Part shown: positions 36,501 through 46,658 of the stretch, piece by piece
Layout: the number at the start of each line of letters is the position of its first letter
Position numbering within the stretch: the stretch's first letter is position 1
Assembly: GCF_020740795.1 (NCBI RefSeq)
Contig: NC_067294.1
Span: forward strand, 1,178,001 to 1,242,000
From: Apus apus
Lineage: Eukaryota; Chordata; Aves; Apodiformes; Apodidae
Length of the DNA stretch: 64,000 bases
Direction: 5' to 3'
The notes under the pieces: generated by a model
Seen by the model: only the letters and a program-made list of their open reading frames with translations
What the model was told of the DNA's origin: nothing
The model's database searches: none
Position numbers and translations under genes: made by a program

Positions 36501-39500
36501 GCAACTGTTTTCTCCCGCAGGCACTTCCAGCTGATTTAAGGGCAGGAGTGTGTCAGCCCTGCCTGCCCCAGCTCTCAGGTGACACTCCCGGCAGCCGCTG
36601 TCCCAGCAAACCCCCCCACTCCGGGAATTGCTGCTGCTCCTGCCCAAGCCCTGCACTGGGGACTCGATTCCCCCCAGAGCCCCGAGCACACCCAGCTCTG
36701 GGCAGCGACCTCCGACGTCTCTGCCAACCCGAGCTACTCCCTTTTAACAAAGGACTGAAGCCCTGCCTGCACTCCCCCTGCCCCAAAATGCTCCCCCCGA
36801 AAATGCTCCCCCCTTTCCAGCCGGAGCAGCTCCCTGCCACGCAGCGGGATGCAGAGGGCAAGGAGCAGAGCCCGGCAGGAGCAGCCCCGGGAAGGGCACG
36901 TTTGCAACGACCCTCCCAGTCACCGGGGTAAAAAAAAAACCCTCTCAAAACGTTACTCATTCCATCAAAACACAACTCACGAGGGTGTTGCTCTTCCCTG
37001 ACTCACTGCAGTTAATGGCCTGACAACATGGAAATACACCTCGGTCCTGGGGAACAGGCTGATCCAATTCCATTGTCTCTGTTCCAACTGGGAAGTCTCC
37101 TGGTCTGGCCAGGCTGTAAACCAGAGCTTGGGTCAGCCCAAACCTGTGCCCACGGACTGTCCTCAGCTCTGGTGTGCAAGATCTTCAGACAGGAGGAGGT
37201 TTTTACCTTAGAGAGCTGTAATTAAATTTCCTGCCCCTAACACAGCGTAAGGCCTTACCATGATATGTAGGATCACATTAACATTTTTCTGGACATCACA
37301 GCAAAATAATTCAGGATCTTTTAAGCACTTTGAAATCTCTCTTTTTTATTATTATTTTCATATGAAGAATGTTAAGTATCTTCAATGAAAAAAATCCTCC
37401 TGTGTCACCATATATCAAATTTGGATATCTCACCAGAAGAGGCAGGAACAGAAGAAATGGACACACCTTAATACTAAATTTTTCTTCTTAGTCCTGATGA
37501 CAAAGAACCAGAATTGACACACACAAAACTTCTGCCATTTGCTTTGGGCATGACTCCTCCTCAAGCCCAAAGCCAGCCCACCTGAAAAAGCAGCACATCT
37601 GTGAGCCACTGACCAACCCAGAGGCCTGAGGGACTGTTCCTACTTCTGCTTCCCAGCTGGGAAGCCACAGGAAGAGATACCTGAGATAATACTAAGTTTG
37701 CTTGCAGGGCTATTTTCTGCCATTACACAAGCTATGTGCTGGTAGTGGGCTACTAGCTCCACAGCATTTCCCAAGTCCTTTGAGTAGAGATGGAATCTAC
37801 TTTCCTTCTGTAACTACTTTTTCACATAGACTGACTACAACCTTGCAAACTAGCAAGCACATCTTAATCACACTACCAGTACTTCTCCAAGGAAACCAAT
37901 AGTCACTAACATCATTATGGAACCAATTAAAAAATAAGATATATTCTCACTTCTCTGTTTCAATCTGCACACCCATTTCCACTGAAAAATTAAAGACAAG
38001 GTTCAGGTTAACACAAGTTGCCAACTTACATCTGACTCCCTGTGTCATGCCAGCCTCCCCAGGTATTAAGTAAGCACTGTGATCCTTCCTGGATTTAAAT
38101 TGTATTCACACTGTATCTTCAGCAATGTATTTATTGTGCAGTTTCACTGCCAGAAAACCAAACAAATGGAAAAACCTTTCTTCCTTCTATTAACCATTTA
38201 CACCTCCCCTTACAAAATGATTGATGACCCTTGTAAGCCTTCGACACCCAGAACAGGAAGAAATAGCACTTAAAAGGAATGTCTTATTATTTAACACACC
38301 CACCATTTTCTATGTGGGTTTACGTTACTCATATACATCACAGATTGCCTCAAGTAAGAAGCATGCCTCAGTTAACAGGCAGTGCAAATAAACCTATTAA
38401 AAGCCTGGCTATTTTTTCTAGAATGGAGGCTAGATTCTATTCTAAGGATGAAACACAGCTCTGCCCCTGAACTCACAACCCAGGGGTAATGCTCAAAGGG
38501 CTTTAAACCACCTAATCCTAACAACATTGCTGTGCAACTCCCAAAGGCAAGTCTAAATGACAGCAGCCTCCCAGCGTCCCTTTTCGGGACACAGCACCGC
38601 CCAGAATAACAGCCCCAGGGCGTGCTGCCGCCTTCCTTCCCCCCAGCATATCTCCCATTCCCACCTCCAACAAGCACAGCCGGGTCAGCAGCCTGCAGAG
38701 GAGGAACTGGATGCAGAGCCCTGCCCTGGTTACCCTGCCCGCCTCCAGCTCCCTGCCCCAACCCGTGATTCCCACGGAAAGGAGCCGGGAGAAGCAGAGA
38801 TCCTTTCTCTGGAGTTTCAGCTCTATTCTTCACAGAGCTGCACTTCCTCAGTACACTAGCTCAGACTGCCCCATCATCCAGCAGCGTCATCGCAGGCTAT
38901 TTTTTATCAGATTATCTAACGCCAGAACAAAGAACCGGGGCTAGAAAAGTTGGCTTTAGAAAATAAATCATATGCCAGCGCATGTGCCATCAGGGAACAG
39001 ACCCAGGCTGTGGGTTTGCAGCAAAGGGAGCTGCTGGGCTGCTCAGCTCAACCCCATCTGCAGGGCAGCACCAGCTGAGCTGTGGGGCAGAAGAAGAAAC
39101 ACTCAGCTTTCAGTTACCACGTCCTGTTGTCCTCAGATCATCCTCATTAACTATCACCTTTTTTTTTTTTTTTTTCCTGAAAATACATACACTAAGGGAA
39201 TCCTACAAATATTTCACATGTTCAAACAGTGCCTGCACCTCAACACACAGGTTGATACCCCAGTAACACTCTGGAGCAGGGGTTCCACGACCCTGGCACA
39301 CTTGGTCTGTGTATCACATTTAGCTCTACAGGAACCACCTTGTTATGTGACAGTAAGTTTCAAAATTCTCAGTTCTCCACCACTGCCTCATAAACGAATA
39401 ACTTAAAATATTAAATGAGCTTGTCATTTTCTGCAGGCAATCTCCACTTACTGGATCCTGTACTCAGCTCTAGGCCTTATGGTATCAATTCCCTTCAAGT

Positions 39501-41212
39501 CTTTCACTCACTGGCACAGGGTATGTTCATTAATTGTACATTTGTGCACACAGCAAGTTTCAATGTATGGAAAAAATTGACCAAAAAAATATTGAAAAAA
39601 ATGCTGGAGAGACTCTCCCATCCTCTCATCTCCTCTTCATCTAAATATCAATTCAGCATCTGTAGTTTGACAGCTTGCAGGGTTTTTTGGAGCAACACAA
39701 GCATTAAGAACCAGTTCAGCAATAACACACTTCGCAACAACGTGAATACCAGGGCTCTGGCAGAGGGTGAGGGGGAAAAAAAGCCATTTCTAAGCACCTA
39801 CGCTGAAATTAGATCCATGTATACATGAGTTTCTGATTCTGAACCCTGCTACACCAGGCGTTTCATAGAGCCTCCATTATCTGCTTGTCTTTAGCAGTAC
39901 CAACCCCCTGGGGCACAGCCTGCCTCCCTGTCTCTGCAGCACCAGTGCCTGCTCTGTGTCTGTCAGATGTGTTAGCAAGACCTGCCAGAACCACAGCTTC
40001 ACACATTTCTCTTTAAGGAAACCAGGATTGTACTTATCAGTCAGGTTCGGAGTTGCTGAAGAGTGTCCTTCAGCACAATTCCTTGCCTGTCTCCACAGGC
40101 TCAAGGCAGCGGGACACGAAGTGAGACCCCTTTTTTGTGAAGACATTTGTTGGGGTCAACACCAACGACAAGACTCTGATGGGAAGACCTGCTTATCTGT
40201 ACCTGCCGTTTCTGACAACAACAGTGAAGAGACTGGTGTCCATAAGCCAACACATCTGTTTTGCACAGAACAAAACCAACACCACCTAAGTTTTACTTAA
40301 CTTTTACATGCCCAGTATGTAAAAAATAGGAATCTCCAGCTGTCATGATGAGACTAATATTCTAATGCCAACGGGAAGGTGAGCCTGCCCAGGATGAAAA
40401 TGCTACCAAGGCAAAGTCCTCACAGTCATTTAGTGTATAAAATCTCTCAGGCAGGAGAGAGCTGTGGGCTGTTCTGAGGGATTTCTCCTTTACTTTCAGC
40501 CACGAAGTCCCCCCGTCAGAAGCACACACGCCCGGAGGACACGGCTCCCGCAGCACGGACACCTTTCTGCACGGCTGACCCTCCCGATAAAGCCCGTCCT
40601 CGCCCTCGGGGGGCAGGGAGGGGAGCACAACCCCAGCCTGAGGAGGCAGCTCCTTAAGGGCAGTCTCTGGCCCGCGGGAACGGCAGCCCGAGCCAGTGGG
40701 GACCACACGTGAACTAGCAGATAAAATGACCGCTCAGGTCAAGGCGGTGCAGAGGGAGCGGGGCTCCCGGGCAGCGCCCCCGCCGAGCCCGCTGCCCCGC
40801 AGCCCGTCGGGCCGTGCCCGGCAGGACAGAGCCCTGCGCACAAGGTCGCGCCGCCGCGGCCTGTCCCGGGAGCGGCCGGGGCTGGGGCAGCGCGGCCCCG
40901 CAGCCAGCGGGAACCGGCCCCGCGGCCCGCCCAGCGCCGGGAACCCCGCGCTCAGCCCCGGCCCGCGCCCCGCGGCCGCTCACCGCCCCGCTCTCCCCTT
41001 CTCCGCAGCGGCCCCCGCAGGCCCGGCCCAGGCCCCGGGGCGAGGCCCGGTGTCGGGGCAGGGCCGAATCCCCGGCCCCACAGCGCGGGGCGGCGGGTCC
41101 CGCCCCAGCCCAGGCTCCGTCCTCCCCGGCGCGGCCTACGGAGCCGCGGCGCTCGCGTCCCCGCCGCCCTCACCTGCTGGTAGCGGCCGCTGCGGGGCTC
41201 GGCGGCCGCCAT
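27411..41212 (-). CDS. NDFIP1: NEDD4 family-interacting protein 1 (NDFIP1), complete CDS, 7 exons
   Basis: NDFIP1 is a Golgi/endosome membrane adaptor that recruits and activates HECT ligases of the NEDD4 family (NEDD4, ITCH) toward their substrates. Coding exons on the minus strand are 41212-41174, 32203-32116, 31002-30872, 30092-30005, 29828-29704, 28186-28120 and 27514-27411. All have AG/GT borders and phases chain to 642 bases, 213 residues plus TAA. The N-terminal half faces the cytosol and holds three PY-type motifs that bind WW domains: PPPY (31-34), PPSY (56-59) and LPSY (65-68). Three hydrophobic segments follow, at about 109-131, 137-157 and 171-190. The C-terminal half, ending RTRVLFIY, is nearly identical to human. 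The start chosen is the ATG 39 bases before the exon 1 donor; the N-terminus is about 8 residues shorter than human and lacks most of its Ala/Leu-rich leader. Its promoter is the CpG island at 40.7-41.55 kb. Confidence 0.96.
27515..28119 (-). other. NDFIP1: NDFIP1 intron 6
   Basis: Donor GTGAGT at 28119-28114 and acceptor AG at 27516-27515. It holds an 18-base T run (27654-27671) and nothing else recognisable. Confidence 0.85.
28120..28186 (-). CDS. NDFIP1: NDFIP1 coding exon 6
   Basis: Encodes FSTYFPGYFDGQYWLWW and the start of membrane segment 3. Acceptor TTTCAG, donor GTGAGT; ends after the first base of a Gly codon. Too short to show as a long open frame. Confidence 0.95.
28187..29703 (-). 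other. NDFIP1: NDFIP1 intron 5
   Basis: Donor GTAAGT at 29703-29698, acceptor TTTCAG at 28192-28187. Contains T-rich simple DNA (28437-28450 and about 28858-28925). No gene or identifiable mobile element. Confidence 0.8.
29704..29828 (-). CDS. NDFIP1: NDFIP1 coding exon 5
   Basis: Encodes membrane segments 1 (second half) and 2, including NWIGFFLSFC and GRYGAISGFG. Acceptor CTCAG, donor GTAAGT. Enters with two bases completing a Met codon and ends in phase 0. Confidence 0.96.
29829..30004 (-). other. NDFIP1: NDFIP1 intron 4
   Basis: Very short (176 bases), with donor GTAAGT and acceptor CTCAG. No other content. Confidence 0.85.
30005..30092 (-). CDS. NDFIP1: NDFIP1 coding exon 4
   Basis: Encodes the acidic linker DDDFVTRDDFDDTDQ and the start of membrane segment 1. 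Acceptor TTTGCAG, donor GTAAGT; ends with the A of the split Met codon. Confidence 0.95.
30093..30871 (-). other. NDFIP1: NDFIP1 intron 3
   Basis: Donor GTGAGT at 30871-30866 and acceptor TTTGCAG. Unique DNA with no recognisable feature. Confidence 0.8.
30872..31002 (-). CDS. NDFIP1: NDFIP1 coding exon 3
   Basis: Encodes YFDYKDESGFPKPPSYNV and TLPSYDEAE, that is two of the three PY-type motifs. Acceptor TTTTAG, donor GTGAGT. Enters with two bases of a split Ala codon. Confidence 0.96.
31003..32115 (-). other. NDFIP1: NDFIP1 intron 2
   Basis: Donor GTATGT at 32115-32110, acceptor TTTTAG. Unique DNA with no recognisable repeat. Confidence 0.8.
32116..32203 (-). CDS. NDFIP1: NDFIP1 coding exon 2
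   Basis: Encodes LQNEEEPGEAAPVVNDAPPP followed by YSSISAEGT, with the first PY motif (PPPY). Acceptor CTGTTCAG, donor GTATGT; ends with one base of the Ala codon completed by exon 3. Confidence 0.95.
35286..35307. repeat. AT microsatellite
   Basis: TATATATTTATATATATATA-type tract in NDFIP1 intron 1; likely length-variable. Confidence 0.7.
39159..39175. repeat. poly(T) tract
   Basis: Seventeen consecutive T bases in NDFIP1 intron 1, preceded by CTATCACC. Confidence 0.7.
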
Positions 41213-41560
41213 GGCGCTCGGCGGGGCGGAGGCAGCGGCGGGGCGGGACGGGGCTCGGCGGCGCTGCCCCAGCGGGCAGCTGCGCAGGGAGGCGGCGGCA
41301 GCGGGGGCTCCTCGCTGCGGGCTCCGCTCCCGCCCCCCGCCCGTCACGCTCGGTCGCGCCCGCCTCCCGCTCCGCCCGCCGCGGGGCCGGGCCCGGGGCC
41401 GCCGGGCGGGGGGCAGTGCTGGGCCCGGGCCGGCTGCTCGGGGCCGCCACGGCCAGCCCGGGGCCGGTGTGGGCCCGCAGCGTTCTGGGACAGCCGCAGG
41501 AGGCCCCGCACAAGCTCCGCGCACTGCTTCTGCGCTAAGCTGTGCTGTGCAGGGTGGAAG
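40690..41560 (-). promoter_or_regulatory. NDFIP1: NDFIP1 CpG-island promoter
   Basis: Dense CpG with multiple GGGGCGG boxes surrounds coding exon 1 (41212-41174), the normal position for this housekeeping-type gene. The transcription start should lie between 41212 and about 41500. Continuous open frames on both strands here (about 280-300 codons) are a by-product of the lack of A+T, not genes. Confidence 0.8.
41174..41212 (-). CDS. NDFIP1: NDFIP1 coding exon 1
   Basis: Encodes MAAAEPRSGRYQQ. The RYQQ-LQNEEE junction with exon 2 reproduces the human sequence, which fixes the donor GTGAGG at 41173. The frame stays open upstream, but this is the only nearby ATG, in context GCGCCATGG. Confidence 0.9.
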
Positions 41561-41799
41561 CTTCCGTAGGAAGCGCTGAAAGAAACCTGGGAGACAGAAA
41601 ATGGATGTAAGCTCGTGTAAAACTGAGGCCACCGCAGTGAGGAGCCAGCCGCTTGCTGGCCAGCCGGGCTGGCTCCGTCCCCCGCGCCCGCCCGTCCGCA
41701 CCGGGCAGCTGGACGGGCAGATCCGAAACCTCAGTCGACAAGAAGCAGACGTAGGGAACCGTGCAGAGGTAGAAGGCTGTTTATTCGGAGAGTTTTTCC

Positions 41800-41935
41800 A
41801 CAGAATCGCAGAACAGTTCTGGCCGGAAAAGACCTTTAAGATCGTTGAGCCCAACCTTCAACCCGGCTCCACCAAGTCCATGCTAAACCATATTCCTGAG
41901 CACCACATCTACATCTTCCGGGCTGGTTAAGTGAC
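41800..41935 (-). repeat. CR1-type fragment, different subfamily
   Basis: The plus strand reads AGAATCGCAGAACAGTTCTGG, GGAAAAGACCTTTAAGATCG and TTGAGCCCAACCTTCAACCC, then CCACATCTACATCTTCC. This is the reverse of a CR1 tail subfamily distinct from the copies at 10, 27 and 46 kb. It lies about 0.6 kb upstream of the NDFIP1 start codon. Confidence 0.8.
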
Positions 41936-44559
41936 TTTCCAGCTTGTGTAACCTTTATTTTCTACGTGTGCCGTTCAGCTCGAGTCAGGATTTTGCGAAA
42001 CTACCCATATCAATCCCTAAGGTTGATGAGGCTTAAATGTATCAGCTTTGGGAGGAGGAAGGCTGGATCAGCCCGGCTGGGATCCCAAGCTGCGAATTCA
42101 GGGAGTCGCAAGCATTTAAACCTGAGGACGTGGTTTTGAACTGCATAGTCAGTCATAAATACATGCCTTAATGCTCGTTATTCAGTACCACAAACAGATT
42201 GGGCTTCTGTTCTGTATTCTGCCTTTCAGGAGCAGGTAGTGCTCCCGTGCCTTAGTGAGAGGAACAAACACAGTCCCCGTGGCGAAGGAGAAGCAGGAAT
42301 CATACAGGATTTTAGGCAGGAATAACCTCAAAGAGTGACTCCTGAGAGATGCCAGAGACATGAGGAGAATGCAATTTTCTTGCAACACCCTTAGATTTGA
42401 AGGAGCTGGGATGAGCACTGCAGGCACTGACAGATTGGCTGGTTTCACCTTTCCACAAGATCCACGAGCTGCTCTAAGAATGCCTGCAGAAAGAAGCTGG
42501 CCTGATGACACAGATCTACTTGCTGTGGAAGTGGGATTATATCCCTAAGTAAGGCTATAGCCACAGCCATAATTAGCTGAACACTGATTGACTTGGACAT
42601 CGTAGGGACTAAAATAAGAAGCAACCTGTGCATGTCCTCAGGAAAGATGCTGCCAAGGATCCTGAGGAAATGGGGAAACAGTTTGTGGCACAGCAATTTT
42701 GGGGGCAGCTGGAGGCAAATCACGGGCTAATTAGGCCATCAAGACTGAGCAAGACTAATTCAGGAGAGGGAATGGCAATTTTTTCCAGCTGCTTTCTGTG
42801 TATGGATTTTGTTTTCTTAGGTGGGGAAGCTCTGTAGAAAGATGCTGCTGTGGTTACAGCGGGGACTGGTTCTGCTTTCATTTTCCACATGGTTTTAGGC
42901 AAATCACTTCATGCCTCTGTGTTTTTTGACTTTTCCCCCAGTCCAAAAAACGTGTTTTCTCCCAAGAGACGTTCTGAAACCTGAAATCAATACTTTCCAG
43001 TGACTTCCGCAGGGGACCTGCTGTGAAAGTATTTGAAAGTAATTGAAAGTGTTACAGAATAGCATTAGAGTGAGTCTTCTGAAATCCTAGCACTCCACAA
43101 GTGTTCCTTTAATTATAGCGTGTGACTAAGCAATGAAGGGAACATTTTAAATCTACACTTTGTGATAAATATTTAACTCTAAAAGCTAAATAATAAACCT
43201 CAGAGGCAGGGTGTTCTACAGCTAGAATAAGAAATAAGCAGGACATTCAAACTAGATAATTCTTCTAATCTTTTAGTGATAAATGACCCAATTAAGAAAA
43301 AAGCAAAGGCAAAGCATTCACATAAGCTAATGGGTTGGATTGTACCTCTGAAGCTCTCCAGTTTAATGGCTGGATCATATGTAAGCAGGCTGCAACTGGC
43401 AGGGTAAGAAAACTAAGATGTGATGGTTTTGGAGCCCTAACACTGATTTCACCAGCAATCTTTGTCACTCTATTATTTTTTTCAGCCTACTGGAGAAATC
43501 ACTGTCCACCAATGGTTAATTTAATCTTGCCATCCAGATTAAATCCCTTACTGCACAGACCAGCAGTTTTTAACCTGCTGGGGAGTGCCAGCTTTCCCAT
43601 GGGAGCCTGATCTGCCAAGATGGGAAGAGGCTGGTGTGTCTGCTCTCCCGAGCTACCTGCTCCTGCCTCAGCCTGTTGGGACCGCCAGCAAACTCCTACC
43701 TGGGATTTGACTGCTGCTGGGAGAGCTCAGCACTGAGCAGGGCTTCCAGAAAAGAGCAGATTCCCTTCAGATTTATCCAACATGGAATCTTGCTTCTCCT
43801 TTTCTTATAAATAGGGGTGAGAAGGTGAGTGGAACATGCTGGAGCAGGAAGAGGTGACAGATCATGGATATTAAAAAGAGTTTTGAATTATAGGATTTGG
43901 ATAAAGGGTCTTTTATGGAGACAATTTATTTAATTGTTACTTAAAAAAAAAAAAAATCCCAGTGCTACCAGGCAGCTCCCAATAGTGAAAGGCCTGGTCT
44001 CTGAGCACTGTTGACTCTAATCACTTCAACACAGAGAAGAAGAAAATGCTGTGCTTGTTAGAATCCCTTGGTTAAACTTCAGCTTCTTCTGCAGATGAGT
44101 GTTTGTTTCCTTCCATCTGCTGCCTTTGCAAGGAAGGAAAATCAGCCTGTTCAGATACCAGGAAGTTCTTCAACATTTGAACAGCTAGCTGTAAAGGCAG
44201 AAACAATAACATGCATAAATTATCATACCTAAAAATACCCTGCTTGCTAGTCACACAGCTAGCCCAGCCCTGGAGCAATTCCTAAGTAACATAAGAGTGC
44301 ACAAAAGACAAGATACACGGGATGTGGGCAGAGCAGGGCAGCTGCAGTGGCAGATGCACATGCCTGTCTCTCTTGCACCATTGTCATTCTCTCATCAAAA
44401 CACGTTTTGCTTTTACTGGGAGCTGCCAGCTGCCTCCTCCGTCTTTGTGAACCCCGTCTGCCAAAGCCAGATTTGTACAGGAGGCTAAAGCAAGAGCCAG
44501 ACCCTTTGCAATCCGCAGAGACCCACAGCATGGAGCTTAAACCAAATCCATCCTGCGGC
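41936..44559. other. intergenic DNA between divergent NDFIP1 and GNPDA1, part 1
   Basis: No gene recognised. The A+T-rich block 43080-43330 (words such as TGTGATAAATATTTAAC) is non-repetitive and may be conserved. A poly(A) run lies near 43944-43956. Confidence 0.5.
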
Positions 44560-45130
44560 TGGGGCAGCGGGAGCAGCGTGGGAGGATGCGGGAAGGCTGA
44601 TCCTCCAGAGCAGCAGCTCCATCGCTGGCGGGGGCCAAGGAAGGCAGGGCAGGGACAGGCCGGGGCTGCAGGCAGACAAACCCGGCCGCCCCCGGGTCAT
44701 CCAAGGCAGGGACGTGCCCGTTGCCCCACAGCTCACCGCGGTGGGGAGTCCAGGGAGCCTCTGGCAATCCATTCCTCTGCGGTCTGTGCCTCCGCTCTTT
44801 GCCCTTCAGCAGCCCTGGCCGCGTTTCCACGGCGACGCCGAGCGCAGCCCGGCGGGCTCCCTGCGGAGCGCGGGTGCTGCCGCCGCTCCCGGCACAGCCC
44901 TGCCGCGGCTCGGGCTCTGCGGGGAAGCAGGGGCGGGATGTGTCCCGCAGCGCAGGCCAGGAGAGGGGCTGCACAGAGCCCCCCGCACCGGCAGGGCCTG
45001 ACAAACGGGCTGGAACAGCCCCAGCACAGGGGCTTGTCCGACCACGGCCAGGTCCCCGCTGTCCTTCCCTCCCAGCAGAGACACGACCCCTCCTCAGTCC
45101 TGTGCCCATGAACCCACCGACGCTGTGATT
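44560..45130. promoter_or_regulatory. CpG-rich patch between NDFIP1 and GNPDA1
   Basis: CpG density rises at 44800-45000, separate from the GNPDA1 island by about 1.1 kb of ordinary DNA. It includes GTTTCCACGGCGAC (44823-44836), which resembles an RFX X-box with one mismatch in the second half-site. No exon of a known gene could be recognised. Open frames of about 250 codons on both strands are compositional. Confidence 0.45.
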
Positions 45131-46032
45131 CCCGGCAGTGCCCAAGGGACTGGTGGGTGGAGCACACTGGTCTGACCCAGATAGGATATATGGAAGGGCT
45201 GCTTCAGCCAGAGCCCAAGCCCAGGCTGCCCTGCACTGCAGGAGAGCTGAGGCAGCTGCTGCTGTCAGCTCCTCACCCAGCACTGCAGCCCCTGAGATCC
45301 TTTCCTGCCTGCTGGCTAACCGCTGCTGATGGAAACACACAGCACTTGCAATTTATTTAGTCTCTGTGGCCTAAAACTCTTCCCGTGTTCGACCACAGCC
45401 ATCTGGCTACACCCATCATTCCCCATCCAAAGGCAAACCAGGCCAGGGCTTCTCAGCATACACGATAAGACACTGTCAAGAGCACTCAGTCTAGCCAGGC
45501 TGCTTAAATTATTAAAATAAGAAGGAACTGCATGGGCTGGATCCTAGTAAAGCAATTTATATGACTTTTCCTTCCAGTGAAAAGCTGTCTAACTTTGAAG
45601 TAAGAGCTTTGCATCTCAACGATGAACCAAGACTTTGCATGAAGAGCTCAGGTACGTTTCCTTGAAGGCAGCTGGAGCAAGAGCAGGAAGGCCTGTTGGG
45701 GGTGTCACTGCTGTCAGGAGCAGCAGGTCACAGCCTGTTCCCTGCAGAGGGCAAATCCCGAGGTCCCTACTGAACACCTCAAGGGCGAGAGCTGCTTGCT
45801 CCTGCCTGGGACACGGCTCCTGGCTTTGCTTTGGGGATGGAGGGAGGCACCTGAAGGGCACCCCAGAAACCTGAAGGAATAAGGACATTTAAAGATCTGT
45901 TGCCTTTCTAATACACGTGGGGAAAACATCAGTTTGTCCGAGCATAAAGCACAGGTGAAGCGTTCATCAATTCTACGCAGACAGTTGGCAGCCCGGGCAC
46001 TTCCTTACTGGGTGTGCTTAAATCATAATTTA
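45131..46032. other. intergenic DNA upstream of GNPDA1
   Basis: Moderate GC, no gene or repeat recognised. Confidence 0.5.
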
Positions 46033-46219
46033 CGATGACGAGACCCTGGCCCAGGTTGCCCAGGGAAGCTGTGGCTGCCCCATCCCTGGCAGTGTTGAAG
46101 GGCAGGTTGGATGGGGCTTGGAGCAGCCTGGGCTGCTGGGAGGTGTCCCTGCCCGTGCAGGGGGTGGGACTGGATGATCTTAAAGGTCCCTCCAACCCAA
46201 ACCAGTCTGTGATTTATCG
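46033..46219 (+). repeat. CR1 LINE 3'-end fragment next to the GNPDA1 promoter
   Basis: Reads CCTGGCCCAGGTTGCC, AAGCTGTGGCTGCC, GGTTGGATGGGGCTTGGAGC and CCAACCCAAACCAGTCTGTG in CR1 order. Its 3' end abuts the GNPDA1 CpG island, about 315 bases before the start codon. Confidence 0.9.
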
Positions 46220-46307
46220 ATTACCTTGAACTCCGGCCCTGCGACCGCCGAGCCCGGCGCGTCCCTCCCCTCCCGCTCCGCGGGGCCGCGCCCGGAGCCG
46301 CCGGAAG

Positions 46308-46445
46308 GGGCGGTGCGGGACGGGGCGGGCCCGGCAGGGCGGTGCGGGACGGGGCGGTGCGGGACGGGGCGGGCCCGGGCGGTGCGGACTCGGCAGGGCG
46401 GTGCGGGGCGGGCCCGGCAGGGCGGGGCGGTGCGGTGCGGGGCTG
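46308..46445 (+). repeat. irregular GC-box-containing repeats in the GNPDA1 promoter
   Basis: The units GGGGCGGTGCGGGAC and GGGGCGGGCCCGGCAG recur several times in mixed order. Each contains an SP1-type GC box, so copy number would change the number of SP1 sites. Confidence 0.7.
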
Positions 46446-46534
46446 CGGTCCCGGTCCCGCCCGCGGGGCCGATCCCGGTGGGCGGGTGTGTGAGCGGGGG
46501 GCGGTGTAGCGGCGCTCCCGGCTCGGCCCCCGCC

Positions 46535-46658
46535 ATGAAGCTCATCATCCTGGAGAACTACGCGCAGGCCAGCGAATGGGCCGCCAAGTACATCCGCAAC
46601 CGCATCGTGCACTTCGGGCCCGGTCCCGGGCGCTTCTTCACGCTGGGGCTGCCCACGG
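46535..46658 (+). CDS. GNPDA1: GNPDA1 coding exon 1
   Basis: Starts at ATG in context CCGCCATGA, encodes [20 protein letters not shown] onward to LPT, and ends with one base of a Gly codon before donor GTGGGT. Confidence 0.96.

Larger units (their letters stand above)
32204..41173 (-). other. NDFIP1: NDFIP1 intron 1
   Basis: The largest intron, 8.97 kb, from donor GTGAGG inside the CpG island to acceptor TTCAG. Contents seen: an AT dinucleotide tract (35286-35307), a 17-base T run (39159-39175), a GC-richer patch at 36480-36930 with two adjacent AAAATGCTCCCCCC units near 36786, and a 187-codon open frame on the opposite strand (35734-36297) with no recognisable domain. No CR1 fragment was recognised here, which is notable for its size. 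Confidence 0.75.

Noticed and set aside
36780-36815. Two adjacent AAAATGCTCCCCCC units in NDFIP1 intron 1
   Set aside because: Two copies only, in C-rich simple sequence.
40696-41854. Open frames of 250-300 codons on both strands around NDFIP1 exon 1
   Set aside because: CpG-island composition. The minus-strand frame includes the real 13-codon NDFIP1 exon 1 but otherwise runs through promoter and intron.
44347-45340. Open frames of about 250-270 codons on both strands between NDFIP1 and GNPDA1
   Set aside because: GC-rich composition, no domain, no convincing splice structure; kept only as a CpG-rich patch.
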